In this document: positions 54,160 through 64,000 of the stretch, piece after piece
How the letters are laid out: every line of letters starts with the position of its first letter
Numbering within the stretch: position 1 is the stretch's first letter
DNA from: Polydactylus sextarius
Taxonomy: Eukaryota; Chordata; Actinopteri; Polynemidae
Assembly (NCBI GenBank): GCA_016801845.1
Contig: CM028918.1
Span: 21,130,001 to 21,194,000, forward strand
DNA length: 64,000 bases
Reading direction: 5' to 3'
The notes under the pieces: generated by a model
Told to the model about the DNA's origin: nothing
Databases searched by the model: none
Seen by the model: only the letters and a program-made list of their open reading frames with translations
Made by a program: the position numbers and the translations under genes

Positions 54160-56700
54160 TGTTAATAGTCTAGTCTGACGATGGTGGATGAATGGTGGAA
54201 TGAATAGTGGTCAAAATAGAAAATGTGTGGCAGGAGTCTAGAAAAACACCGCTACTCCATCCCACTCACCAACAGGAGGTCCTTTATGAAGATTTTTGAT
54301 AAAATCCAAGATGGTGAATAATTGAAATAATTTAATTGAAATACTTTAAATGAATCAGGAACCTAAGAGAAAACTGGAACTGCTGAGAGAAAAGAGATTA
54401 CAAACACAAGGTAAATATGAGTAAAAATATTTCATTATTAACAGAACCTAAAAGGCCGGCTATAACTCTAATAACTATAACAGAACACTGAAATCAGTGG
54501 GCTGGGGCCTCAGAGGCCCCAGGGTATGTGCTCATTCCTACTAGCTTGGGGTGCAACACTACAGAAATCAGTACAAAACATGTACTTAAAGTGCCCATGT
54601 GACTACTTGCATGCAAAATGAATGAGGTCCTCACCACGGTGCCTAGCCTCCCACCTGACTACACCCAGGCCACACTGAAACAAAAAGGGCAAAAAGTTAA
54701 CAAAACCAACAACCCAACTGATAATTAAACCATATCTTAAATCAACATACAAACCCAAAGCAAAAAATAAAACAAAAATGTACTTAAACTAAACAAACTT
54801 AATAAACCACAGGGACCACAGAAGTGAATCAGAACTACAGGAAATGAGCAATAATGGTCAAAATAAAGCAGAAGCACTCAAAATGAACCAAAGAGTGCAA
54901 ATCAAAGTTGGATGGAACCAGCCGAGAATTTTAAAAGATGCCTCTTTGATTTTGTTACAAACTTGTTAGAACTTTTCCCCAACATACTTTTTCAACAAAG
55001 GAAGATGTACTTTTTTTTGTACTATTTTGTTGAAAAAGCTGACATAATGTCATCCCTTTTAAGTAATTTAAACAAAGAAATAATACTATATGGGATAGTG
55101 TCAAACACAATTGCAAACTCCCTCGGTGTTACAGGTATCCTGTAATGTCTTAGAGATTCAGTATAAGTATAGAGCTGGACAAATAATTGAATAACCACCA
55201 GGATTTTGTTATCCAGCCAATCTTGAAAGAAAGTGATTTGTTTTTAAACAGAATATATCTATTATTCCAGGTATAGTACTGGTGAGAGGAGAAATTATTT
55301 TTTTTAAATGATGTGTGATGTCAGTAACAGTTGTTTATGGAATGTAGGCAGTTTATAGGGAATTGTTGTCATTGCAACTTCTGTTCACAACATATTTTCC
55401 ATCTTTCTGTCCCCTGTTGGGAGTATGTTCATCTGTGTGTGCGTGTGCAGCTCTCTCTCTCTGTGAGTGTGTGTGTCCATTGGTGTTGAACTCCTCCATG
55501 AGAGGAGGAATGTAAACATGTGACCATGTAGAGACAGAAATGACATGTAGTTGTGCTTATCAGATAAATAACATGGGGATGTTAAGAATATTGAGGTAAA
55601 TGATCTGATCTACAATGGCCGCTAATTGTGTTAGCCGGTCTATGGCGTTTTCCATTATGTGTTAGCATCAAGCTAGCGGACTGCTAGCTAGTTTTGCACA
55701 TTAAATGTTAAGAATGAAACAAGTGAGAGAGTGACGGAGAAAGACAGTGGTGTCATGGAAGAGGTTTGGTAGGAAACTCTGAATAAATATCACAGTTGTT
55801 TTTCACAAACAGAAGGACGACATGTTGATTGTTCTCAGCCACCGCAGAAGGAAATGTGCATACGCGCTAAAGATACTATTCATTTGGTTGTGGTATATGA
55901 CCTCACCACTAGATTGGGGGTAAATCTTACACAATATAGCTTTAAAAAGTAGTCAGTTAAGCAAAAACTATCATAGACATAAAAAGTAAAAAGAAGATTT
56001 GTTAACCTGTTTGTTCTTTTTACTGTACACAGAGTGATATGTAAAGTTCCTCTGGACTTACAAACTCTAGCACTTACAAACTCTAACACTTATACTCAGA
56101 AGTCTAGTGTTACACTACAAGAAGCTCTCATATTTGTTTTTCTTTTTAAACTTTTAATGGTTGTCTCTTTCTGTGTTTTGGCTTTCATTTTAGTCAAATC
56201 TTATTTTCCTCTTATTTTATGTTGTAGAAAAAAAAGTTGAATAATATAATCAGAGCACCATGCCTTTGTGGGCAGCTTGTCTGAATATAAATGGTTGTTA
56301 TGACATTTCATGTGGTACAATACAAGATTCAATGCTGCTGGTTTCCATTTGGTATTAAAACCATGTAAAACTCAGGTGGAGACAGCCTGTTTGTTTTTTT
56401 GTTTCTTTTTGTGGAGTTAGTTTACTTTCTCTTTACTTTTTTTTTTTTTTTTTTGCTGTGTGCGGTGGTTGTAGAAATGGTTTATAGTGGCTTTCAGCTG
56501 AGATTCTGATGTTTCAGATTATTACGTGGCTCATTATAATGCTGTTGAATGGACTTCCCAACGTTCTATGGTCTGATATTTCGTGATAATGGACCATTTC
56601 TAAGTAGATCAGACCGTTGTTGAGGACAATAAACTTTTTCGCCTCTGATTCATGTCGATCATATCACTCAAGTAGTCCTGTCACTTATCGGCAAACAAAA
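54160..56700. other. Gene-free intergenic stretch
   Basis: No exon or named element recognised. 'taaatcttacacaatatagctttaaa' near 55,921 resembles the end of a fish MITE; a (TC)/(TG) patch is at 55,438-55,475; poly(T) at 56,438-56,454. Confidence 0.5.
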
Positions 56701-56741
56701 ATTTGTTGCTAAGCACCATATTAATTGATACCCTTCAGAAT

Positions 56742-56780
56742 GATGCAGGACCCCGATGCGAAGCATTGGGTTCCTGCATC
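56742..56780. other. Tight perfect-looking hairpin
   Basis: GATGCAGGACCCCGATGC (56,742-56,759) pairs with 56,763-56,780 over 18 bp with two mismatches and a 3-nt loop. Confidence 0.7.
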
Positions 56781-56829
56781 ACTTCACGGGGTCCATCTGC
56801 TTCATATTGGGATCCCTCCCCACACACAC

Positions 56830-56965
56830 ACACGCACCTTGGCACCTCTGACCACTTTACTGTTATGCTAATGCCAGCATACAGGCCACTGGTCAAAGTC
56901 ACCAAACCAGTTCGGAGGCAGGTACGTATGTGGCCAAAAGGGTCCTCAGAGGCAGAGACACTCTA
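56830..56965 (+). mobile_element. L2-like LINE fragment (endonuclease-RT linker)
   Basis: Plus-strand reading HLGTSDHFTVMLMPAYRPLV followed by KVTKPVRRQVRMWPKG, the segment joining endonuclease and RT in fish L2-type LINEs. Ends in a stop at 56,964-56,966. Confidence 0.7.
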
Positions 56966-56989
56966 AAGCTGAAGAGATTCTTTGCTTTG

Positions 56990-57850
56990 CTTTGTTTGAT
57001 CCAGGCACTTGTCATGCCTGTAGGAACAAGGGACACTGGAAAGGGGAGTGTCCACTTAAAGTAAAGCTGGTCACAAAAGCAGCAAGATGCCAGTGTATAT
57101 GTGAAGCCAGCTGGTCGGTGACTTCTGTGTTTCATGCTAACGCATCTGAGTCTGTTCATCCACCAGGGATTGTGCCATCTAAGCATGTGGATGAGTTATT
57201 TATGCCTTTTGTCTCAGATGGTTTTGTGTCTTATCTTGGGTAGTGTTTTGCCTTTTTCACCCCATACAGCTACTGGTGGGAAACATCCTGTACTGGGTGT
57301 TGGGATTGTTACACTCTGGGTGCCTGTTCATTGTTTCCATCTTAAAACAACTGTCCATTGCATGTGCTACTGCTCACAAAAACCTCGGTGGAGCTCAGAA
57401 AAATGAAGGAGGGCTTTGACCAAAAAGCTGTTAACTGGCTGTTTGAGCCAGGGTTTGAGACCAGGTTCTGGCTTTGTTGCCTGTGATTGGTTCACCGTTT
57501 CAGACCAGATTTAGTGGGCCTTACACAGTGAAAAGCAGGATGTCTGAAATGAGGAAGAAAGTGCAGTGGTGTAAACTTGTTGATATCCTTTTTGACTCTG
57601 CCATGAAGGATAGTGACACACTTGATGATGTTGTGTGTGGCCACAGTTGGTGCTGGGCCTTTGGATGATTTTGATGTTCCCTGTGAGCCCATTCTGACTT
57701 GAAAGTTTAATAACTCAGAGTATTTAAACAGTCTTCCTAGTCAGTTTAGTTATCTTCCATCTACTTAGCAGGAAGATCTGGTAAAATTGCTGCAGTCTTA
57801 TTTGTCTCTCTTTTCAGATAGTTTTGTTTAATTTGGTTTGGTGTTCTGTT
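56990..57850 (+). mobile_element. Gypsy-type LTR retrotransposon fragments
   Basis: CCHC zinc knuckle C-X2-C-X4-H-X4-C (CHACRNKGHWKGEC, 57,010-57,051) from a Gag nucleocapsid. About 400 bp on is LALLPVIGSPFQTRFSGPYT, an integrase C-terminal-like segment, then QEDLVKLLQSYLSLFSD near 57,770-57,830. Stops and frameshifts throughout; no LTRs identified. Confidence 0.65.
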
Positions 57851-57889
57851 GGCTATTCTGTTCTTTAAATTAAATTCATGATTAATTTA

Positions 57890-58230
57890 ACAACTTACTT
57901 TAAGGTTCCTCAGTAGAATGGAGGCCAAGGTAATGGCAAAATTCCAAATTAGCTATGTGATCTGAAAATGATGTTCTGAGATATTTAGGACCAAGTATGA
58001 TAACTTCAGTTTTGTCTGAGTTTAAAAGTAAGAAATTCTAAGTCATCCAGGACTTTATGTCTTTAAGACAATCCTGAAATTTGATGACCTGGTTAGTTTC
58101 ATCTGACTTCATAGATAAGTACAGCTGGGTATCATCTTCATAACAATGGAAGTTTATATTGTGCTTCCTGATATACATAAGCATGTAGACTAACATTTGT
58201 TCCATGACTTTGAAAGAAGACTAAAATAGA
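57890..58230 (-). mobile_element. L2/CR1-like LINE reverse-transcriptase fragment
   Basis: Minus-strand pieces resemble the region after the catalytic YADD box, for example SQMKLT, WMT-like and LNSDKTEV-like words ending ILGPKYL. Frameshifted and short. Confidence 0.55.
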
Positions 58231-58284
58231 TTAACAGAAAATTAAAAAGTTAACAGAAAATAAATAAATACCTTGTAGTCCAGA

Positions 58285-58520
58285 GATGAAGCAGAAAGCT
58301 TGTGGTTGTGATGTTTTCAGCTGGGACATGAAAGAGTTAGTTGTAGTTAGAGGTAGTTGTAGCGTCAGCCAACAGCAAGTTATCACAGTGACTCGCAAGA
58401 ACTCCTCTGGATGTAGTACGACTGAACGCTAACAGTGAGCAGCTCAATGTCCTGTGAGCACATCGTGATCACCACGTCCTTCCTCTTGCTGGTCTCATTA
58501 GCCTCCCTGTCCACTGACAG
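58285..58520. repeat. Third copy of part of the duplicated segment
   Basis: 'gcttgtggttgtgatgttttcagctgggacatg' through 'cctccctgtcc' matches 16,470-16,735. Confidence 0.7.
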
Positions 58521-59194
58521 GTCTCAGTGTGCCACATGATGCTGCTCTCCCAGTAGCCACTCCCTCTTTAGGCTGGTCAGTGCTGTGAATTCTTCAAAAA
58601 AAAAAAAAAAAAAAACTACTGTTGACAAACCTGTTGTTGTTAACGTCATGACAGTTGACCGCTCCAAGACAAATTATACATCAAAACGTACGTGTCGGGC
58701 AGACTATTACCTTTTTCTCCAAAAATGTTTTTTTCATGTTTTTCTATTTATTATAGAAGACTGATTGGATGAAGAGACTAAAAAATGATGTGATGTGTTT
58801 AATCACTGTCTGACATGTTCACAGTATATAGCTGTGCTCAATCACACCCCCCTGTGCCATGATGAGCTGCAGCTCTTAGGACAGACAGTTAGCTCTATCT
58901 AGTGGACAGATGATAGGACTAAACCATTCCATGTGTGATTTCTCTGAAAACAAAGTACCAATTTAAGTACCTTTGAACTCCCATCTGATACACTTAAAAA
59001 CAGTCAGTCAACTCAGATGAGTTTGACAATTAGTAATCCAACAGGCGTAGGCAGGTTAAGAGGAGGAAACAAGGAAGCATACTTATATAATTCTGACAGG
59101 CTGGAATGTACCAGCAGCTTGCTAGACTGGTTCTTACATCACTGTTTTTTTCATATATATATATCTGGCATTTTTGCTTTTAAAGACAGAGGCG

Positions 59195-59340
59195 AAAGAG
59201 TGATACAAAGCAGGGAAGAGAGTTGGGGAAGGACACGCAGGAAAGTTCAACTCCGGGTCTGGATTTGGCACTGGCACAGCTGCAGCTGCGGCATATACGC
59301 TGTGGTGCGCCATAACCACTCAGCTCTCCAGGCACCATAC
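59195..59340 (-). mobile_element. tRNA(Ser)-like SINE fragment
   Basis: Minus strand shows an A-box-like GCTGAGTGGTTATGGCG and, downstream, a B-box-like GAGTTGAACTTTCC. Not a functional tRNA gene: no cloverleaf was recognised. Confidence 0.45.
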
Positions 59341-59534
59341 ACCACCACTGTTTTTTGGACTCTGAGGTTCTAAAGGTGTGACCGCGTCTCCAGATCAAAT
59401 GCTCGCAAACACCAGGACTGATGAGAGACAATGAGCAGCGTCTTTTCTTCAAAAGTATAAGTGTGAGTGTAACCCTGTAAGTTTTTTAATCATACCCCAC
59501 TTAGAAAGAAATATTTTCACACCCACCTCAACAA

Positions 59535-59536
<2 letters not shown>

Positions 59537-59604
<68 letters not shown>
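59537..59604. repeat. (GT)n microsatellite
   Basis: About 34 uninterrupted GT units, then a short GT/CA-rich flank. Confidence 0.98.
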
Positions 59605-59796
59605 ATGCGTGCATATGTATGTGTACACGTACATACATGCGCACATGGGTAGGGGGCACTTTGAGGATCACTGCTGTAACCTGAGCTCATCAGGGAAAAT
59701 GCAAAAAATGTTAGAACTGATCAAACAGGGCTGACTGGTTACTGTCACATCGTGATGAAACATGTTGTTGTGTTGGTCTGAAGGTGGCACTCAGTT

Positions 59797-59885
59797 ATGA
59801 ATGAGTATGAGGACAGAGCAGAGGGAGCCCCTCCCTCTAAAACCACTCAGTATGGAGAACATGGGAGCAAGACCAGATCTCAGAG
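59797..59885 (+). CDS. NLR gene 3 exon 1 (start codon)
   Basis: ATG at 59797. Reads MNEYEDRAEGAPPSKTTQYG then EHGSKTRSQ; donor GTGGGAG. Typical N-terminus of teleost NLRC genes. Confidence 0.82.
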
Positions 59886-62800
59886 GTGGGAGAAGGATAT
59901 CTAACTATGACTCAGAGCTCAATACTCACTTCACTGCATTGTCTTTCCATTTTTACTCACTATAAACCCTGTGTATGTTTGTGACATTGCAGCCCAGAGC
60001 AGCAGCACAGTGCAAACTCTCTTGAACCTGGACCCAGCTGTGTGTCCATGAAGACTGACTGGTCAATGGATCGGCCAATTAACTTGAGATGTGGACAACA
60101 GCCTGCTGTACCCAGCTCTTGCTCCATGAAAAGTGACCAATCCATGTTGCTCCCTATGGTCTTCAAAGCTGGAACACACTCTGTTGACCAAATGTGAGTT
60201 TTTGTAGTTCATTTATTGAGCAGAGGCAATTTTTTCAAACAATTAATATTGTTTTATTTTTTCTTTGAACAGCTTATTGTCTCAGTGCACATACATAGAT
60301 GTATTATATTGATATGTGCTTCTATGTATGTCATTTCCCAGCAGAGGTCATGATTCTAAGATGGACCCTTCCAACAGCCATCCTGTTCCACAGCCTCACA
60401 CAGACATAGCTACTGTGTTTATGGTGTGTAAATATATACAACAGCTCCTGCTGTTAATGCCATCAATGACAAAATGAATGATAAATCACTGGGTCAAATA
60501 ATTTAATTGATATAAAAAATTTCATGGAAGTGATACCATCCATCACATCTAGGAACATGGGGGTGTGGGGATTTAAGGAAAACTTTAAAGAGAATATCTC
60601 TCTAGCAACACTATATTCTGTCTGATTAAAGTTCTCATTCACCTTTGCATCATGTCCTCATCACAATACCAAGAATGAAATATAACAGATGCAAATCTCC
60701 TCCATATCTTTACTCTCTGCCCCAAGGATGAGAGATACTGGAAACAATTCTTAGACACCTATTCAAAAGTGTTGAATTTAAAGCAATAGAACTTGGTTTT
60801 GATTTTTTAAGACATTTCCCCGTTCATGAAAAACTGGTGAAAGACTGATGGGAGAGTCGTGGATTCATAGAATGTATCCTCTGTTGGTGGACACAGGAGG
60901 TCTAGTGTTCAAATGTAAATAGACCGCATTTAGCATATACTTCCGTATCTTGCCCTAGGACAATTCAACATGTGGACTGGAGGAGCTGGGAATCTAATCA
61001 CTAACCAATAACCACTAACCCTAAGTTATGATTAGAGGACAACGTCCTCTACCTCCTCAGCTAAGGTAGTGACTCCATAATCTAAGATCTTAGATCCTTT
61101 CCAACAGTTTATTAGAACACCTATGAATACTAGACCTCTGGTGCCCACCCACAGAGGATACATTGGATAAGCCTCTTGGGTGAAGGTGAAATAAACTACA
61201 ACAAACTCCAGATGCTTCAGTATACTATGGCATGGATGAATGAGAATTTTTACAGACATTCTTTTATTCTGACTGAAGTGGGAGTGTATGAGGAGCTTTT
61301 TCTTAAGGTTTCTATTAATATGTGTACTAATGTAATAAAAACCGAGTAATACAATTATGGTCTAATGGAAGACTGATGGGAGATTTAGGGGGTTTAATGT
61401 TGAATATAAGGTAATTTACATAAAAGAGGATTTTAAGATAAAACAAACTGTGAGGTGGCTACCTATAATCTAATTAAAATGTCCTGACAGGTGTAGCTGG
61501 GTGCAGGGTGACTATTTCTAAATAGTTTATAATTTTTTGCTCACAACCAGCAATGCTCTCAGTCCTCTTATCTCCCTCCCTTACAGTGAAAAAGATTTTA
61601 ATCATAGGGACTGACATAGAGGAGAAACACTAAAAAACAATGATGACAAGAAATGGATAGCCAAAGATAATATTACACCTGATGGAGTTTTAGCCTAGTA
61701 GTCTGTGGTATACTTAAAGCAGAGATGAAGAGTTGAACAATGTCAGCATTTTTGGTTGCTTTTTTTAAATTTTTATTTATTTTTTTATCTCAGCTATGAT
61801 GTGGTTTAACAATCAAATCTGAAATTCAAATACTTTTTCCTGAAAAACAAAGTTTAAATTCTAGATTTGACCACCAGGGCGCTGCCAGTTTTCAGCAAGC
61901 AAACTGGCGTTATCACAGGAATGGTTCTTTGGTTCGGTGGTTATAGTGCAGAGACACAGACAGGACAGTCCTGACAGATTCTGCTTTCTGCTGCAGAGAC
62001 AGGACACTAAAACACTTCTGCCTGTTACAGAGACGTAAATTTACTGTGAGACAGGTGGTGAATTGTGTCACTTTATGATTGTCCAGAACATTATTAAACT
62101 TGTGTAATAAAATGAATGAACACGCTACAACCTACAACACAGCGCAGCGAGTCCTAGGTGGAAAATTCAAACAGATAAAACATTCAGGTCCCTCCTCCAG
62201 CCTCTGCTGAGCTCTAAAACTATCTCCCAAACCTCTCCTCCTCCCTCTACAAATGAGGTAATGCGTGCCAGAGCTTGTGCACATAAACTAATGAATGAGC
62301 AATTTGTAAACTAGAGACTCGCAACTAACACACTCTGTATGAACACATGGAAGTAAAAACTAGCCTGTTCAGGGTTGATATTAGCTATTATCACCATTAT
62401 AAATCTTATGACAAATCAAGTCCGAGATACATAAAAAACACAATAGTTATAATACTATATATAATAATTACTTGTCATTACCTGTTTACATGTCTGCACT
62501 GTGTGCATGAGTTGTAACTGACAGGAAGCTACTCCTCCCCCTTGTTCTGATTTGCCACACCAGCATACCAACTGAACCTTTAAATGCAAATTCATTTCAA
62601 GCTGAATTCATATTTTACATTTTACTCTTTTCCAGTTGCTTGAAAAGAACATTGACAGTTTTGTGAAGAGTGAGCTGAAACATTTCAAGAGGATTCTAAG
62701 GTCAGATGACCCAGAGGTCTCAGACACTCAGAGTGAGGATGAAGAGCAGAGGAGCAACAACAGAGAAGCATTTCTGAAGATCACAGTGAACTTCCTAAGG

Positions 62801-64000
62801 AAAATGAAACAAGAGGAGCTAGCTGACAGTCTGCAGAGCAGTAAGAGGATTTTTCATCAGATTGAGAATTAAAGGAGACATAGAATGCATATTTTTGAAT
62901 ATTGTAAACAGTTCCCTGATATATTAAATATTGGCTAGTTTGAAAAAGGTCCAGGATCCTAAACAACTCAATGCAAACTCATGAGCTACCTCTAGAATTA
63001 AACAATTGTTTTTTTCCTCCCACTCGTTAATATCATAATTTTTCAAAGGAGCTGAGCACTGATTGGTTGGTTTCCAGCGAAGGCAAAGAAGGTCTGCTGT
63101 TGAGTATAGTGACCAACAACAGGTTTCAGAGTTAACTTCAACTTTACCTGTTTGATACTGAGTCAGAGGAGTCAGATATTGAGAAGCAGTCAGTCGCCCA
63201 GAGACTGAAACAACTATATACTATACTACTATAGAGTAACAACTATATTGTAGCAAAGTGTCTGCTGGTGTCACACAAATAAGCTGATGTACTTTACTGA
63301 ACTCTGGGACTTTATATCACCACTGTTGGTCGTGGCGGACACCAAAACAAAAGGAAAACAACAGTTAAAAGTAAATGTGAGGTAAATCAGATACCAGTGA
63401 TCCCTCTCTCTTATCTCACTCTGTCTAACTGCTGGTCACGCTACCAAGGTGTGTTTAGGAGGCGTTGGAAAACACACAAATAAACATGGAGAAGATGAAC
63501 ACAACATACTACAATATGTAACATGTAAAGTTAACTGTAATAATGCTAGCGTTACAAATGTACCATATCACTTCATCCTAGACTAGACACCAGCAGAACT
63601 TTGTCTAATCTTTGTTGAGATTAAATAAATCTTTATTCGTCCCACAGTGGGAAAATTCACAAAAGTGCTGCAAGTGGGATTTCAGGTTCTAGTATTGTCT
63701 GTTTGACACAACAGATGTCTTTATTTAGTAATGACGAGGAAAAATATGGTTTTGCATCCTATGTCTCCTTTAAGATTTAATATGATGGAGAAAGGAACAC
63801 GCTGAACTCATTTATATCCAATCAGTGAAATTTTCTGTTTCACAGTTAAATGTGTTTCTGTTGAATGTATGTTGTTAAATGTTTACCTTCACCAATGTAC
63901 TGTAATACTCACCCACTGATTTAACTTTAAAGTGTGTTTTTTTTTTCAGAGACTCATGCTGCAGTTTGTCAACGTAAACTCAAGCTGGATTTGAAAAAGA
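59797..64000 (+). CDS. NLR gene 3: 5' exons of a FISNA-NACHT protein, continuing past the right edge
   Basis: Exons 59797-59885, 59993-60193, 60345-60423, 62636-62840, 63950-64000+. Phases agree; 191 codons before the last exon. Layout: classic fish NLR first exon (PPSKTTQYGEHGSK), two SMK(S/T)D repeats, a short linker exon, the charged helical exon, then the start of FISNA-NACHT (THAAVCQRKLKLDLKK). The rest lies outside the window. Its intron 4 carries a TTAA MITE. No stop or frameshift is visible, so it looks functional as far as it can be read. Confidence 0.85.
59993..60193 (+). CDS. NLR gene 3 exon 2 (two SMK(S/T)D repeats)
   Basis: 66 full codons: GPSCVSMKTDWSMDRPI and SSCSMKSDQSMLLPMVFK. 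Acceptor TTGCAG, donor GTGAGT. Confidence 0.88.
60345..60423 (+). CDS. NLR gene 3 exon 3 (linker)
   Basis: 26 codons, GHDSKMDPSNSHPVPQPHTD then IATVFM. Acceptor CAGCAG, donor GTGTGT. Homologous by position, phase and ending to 41375-41453. Confidence 0.82.
60424..62635 (+). other. NLR gene 3 intron 3 (2.2 kb)
   Basis: No exon seen. 60,905-61,080 carries an old repeat related to 2,775-3,020; otherwise AT-rich unrecognised sequence. Confidence 0.5.
62636..62840 (+). CDS. NLR gene 3 exon 4 (charged helical exon)
   Basis: 68 codons: LLEKNIDSFVKSELKHFKRI, acidic SEDEEQRSN, AFLKITVNFLRKMKQEELAD. Acceptor TTCCAG, donor GTAAGA. Confidence 0.88.
62869..63773. mobile_element. piggyBac-like MITE with TTAA target-site duplication (copy B)
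   Basis: TTAA-AGGAGACATAGAATGC at the left and its inverted counterpart plus TTAA at the right. Longer relative of 7759-8214 in reverse orientation; inserted 29 bp after exon 4 of NLR gene 3. Confidence 0.78.
63950..64000 (+). CDS. NLR gene 3 exon 5, 5' end (FISNA start), cut by window edge
   Basis: Acceptor TTTTTTTCAG then codons THAAVCQRKLKLDLKK, the same junction as in NLR gene 2 (R-TRASVCQRK). Confidence 0.85.

Noticed and set aside
54912..55145. 77-codon plus-strand frame starting MEPAENFKRC
   Set aside because: AT-rich, no family resemblance, no promoter or splice signal; probably chance.
59195..59340. Functional tRNA(Ser) gene on the minus strand
   Set aside because: A-box-like and B-box-like words exist, but arms do not pair into a cloverleaf; a SINE is more likely.
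59449..59734. Cys/Val or His/Thr-rich frames on both strands
   Set aside because: Products of the (GT)n microsatellite.

Overview
The window is vertebrate nuclear DNA, almost certainly from a teleost (probably a percomorph). Genes are split into GT-AG exons, introns and intergenic DNA are full of teleost-type repeats (Tc1, L1/Tx1, L2-like LINEs, Gypsy, tRNA-SINEs, TTAA MITEs, long microsatellites), and it holds a cluster of fish-type FISNA-NACHT-LRR (NLR) genes. All gene models below were built by hand from splice sites, reading phase and family resemblance.

Layout. (1) 40-14929, minus strand: the first 18 coding exons of an ASAP-family Arf GTPase-activating protein, closest to ASAP2. They encode BAR, PH and ArfGAP domains and the start of the ankyrin repeats; the rest of the gene lies off the left edge. 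(2) 15,000-18,780: repeat-rich DNA, including a copy of a large duplicated segment. (3) 19,009-31,642, minus strand: NLR gene 1. It has two N-terminal SMK(S/F)D-repeat exons, one large FISNA-NACHT exon, five 174-nt LRR exons and a very short last exon. A decayed PRY/SPRY (B30.2) remnant follows. Its LRR part grew by tandem duplication of a unit that carries an (AGT)n microsatellite, and a dead Tc1 transposon sits in intron 1. (4) 31,650-37,440: repeat-filled divergent intergenic region. (5) 37,447-50,072, plus strand: NLR gene 2, with an unusual tyrosine-rich N-terminal exon repeat, an acidic helical exon, FISNA-NACHT, two LRRs, a linker and an intact PRY/SPRY. One model running from ATG 37548 to TGA 50070-50072 is in phase through every junction and gives 1,081 residues. 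(6) 50,343-59,790: a graveyard of retroelements (L1/Tx1, L2-like, Gypsy). (7) 59,797-64,000+, plus strand: the 5' exons of NLR gene 3, running off the right edge.

How they work together: ASAP proteins sense or bend membrane and switch off Arf GTPases at adhesions and endocytic sites. The NLRs are predicted cytosolic pattern-recognition or inflammasome-type ATPases. They are neighbours and no functional link is evident. The most unusual content is in the NLR cluster: different N-terminal exon repertoires in adjacent genes, an apparently frameshifted repeat exon bypassed by an internal ATG, and exon-plus-microsatellite duplication. I saw no tRNA, rRNA or CRISPR array.
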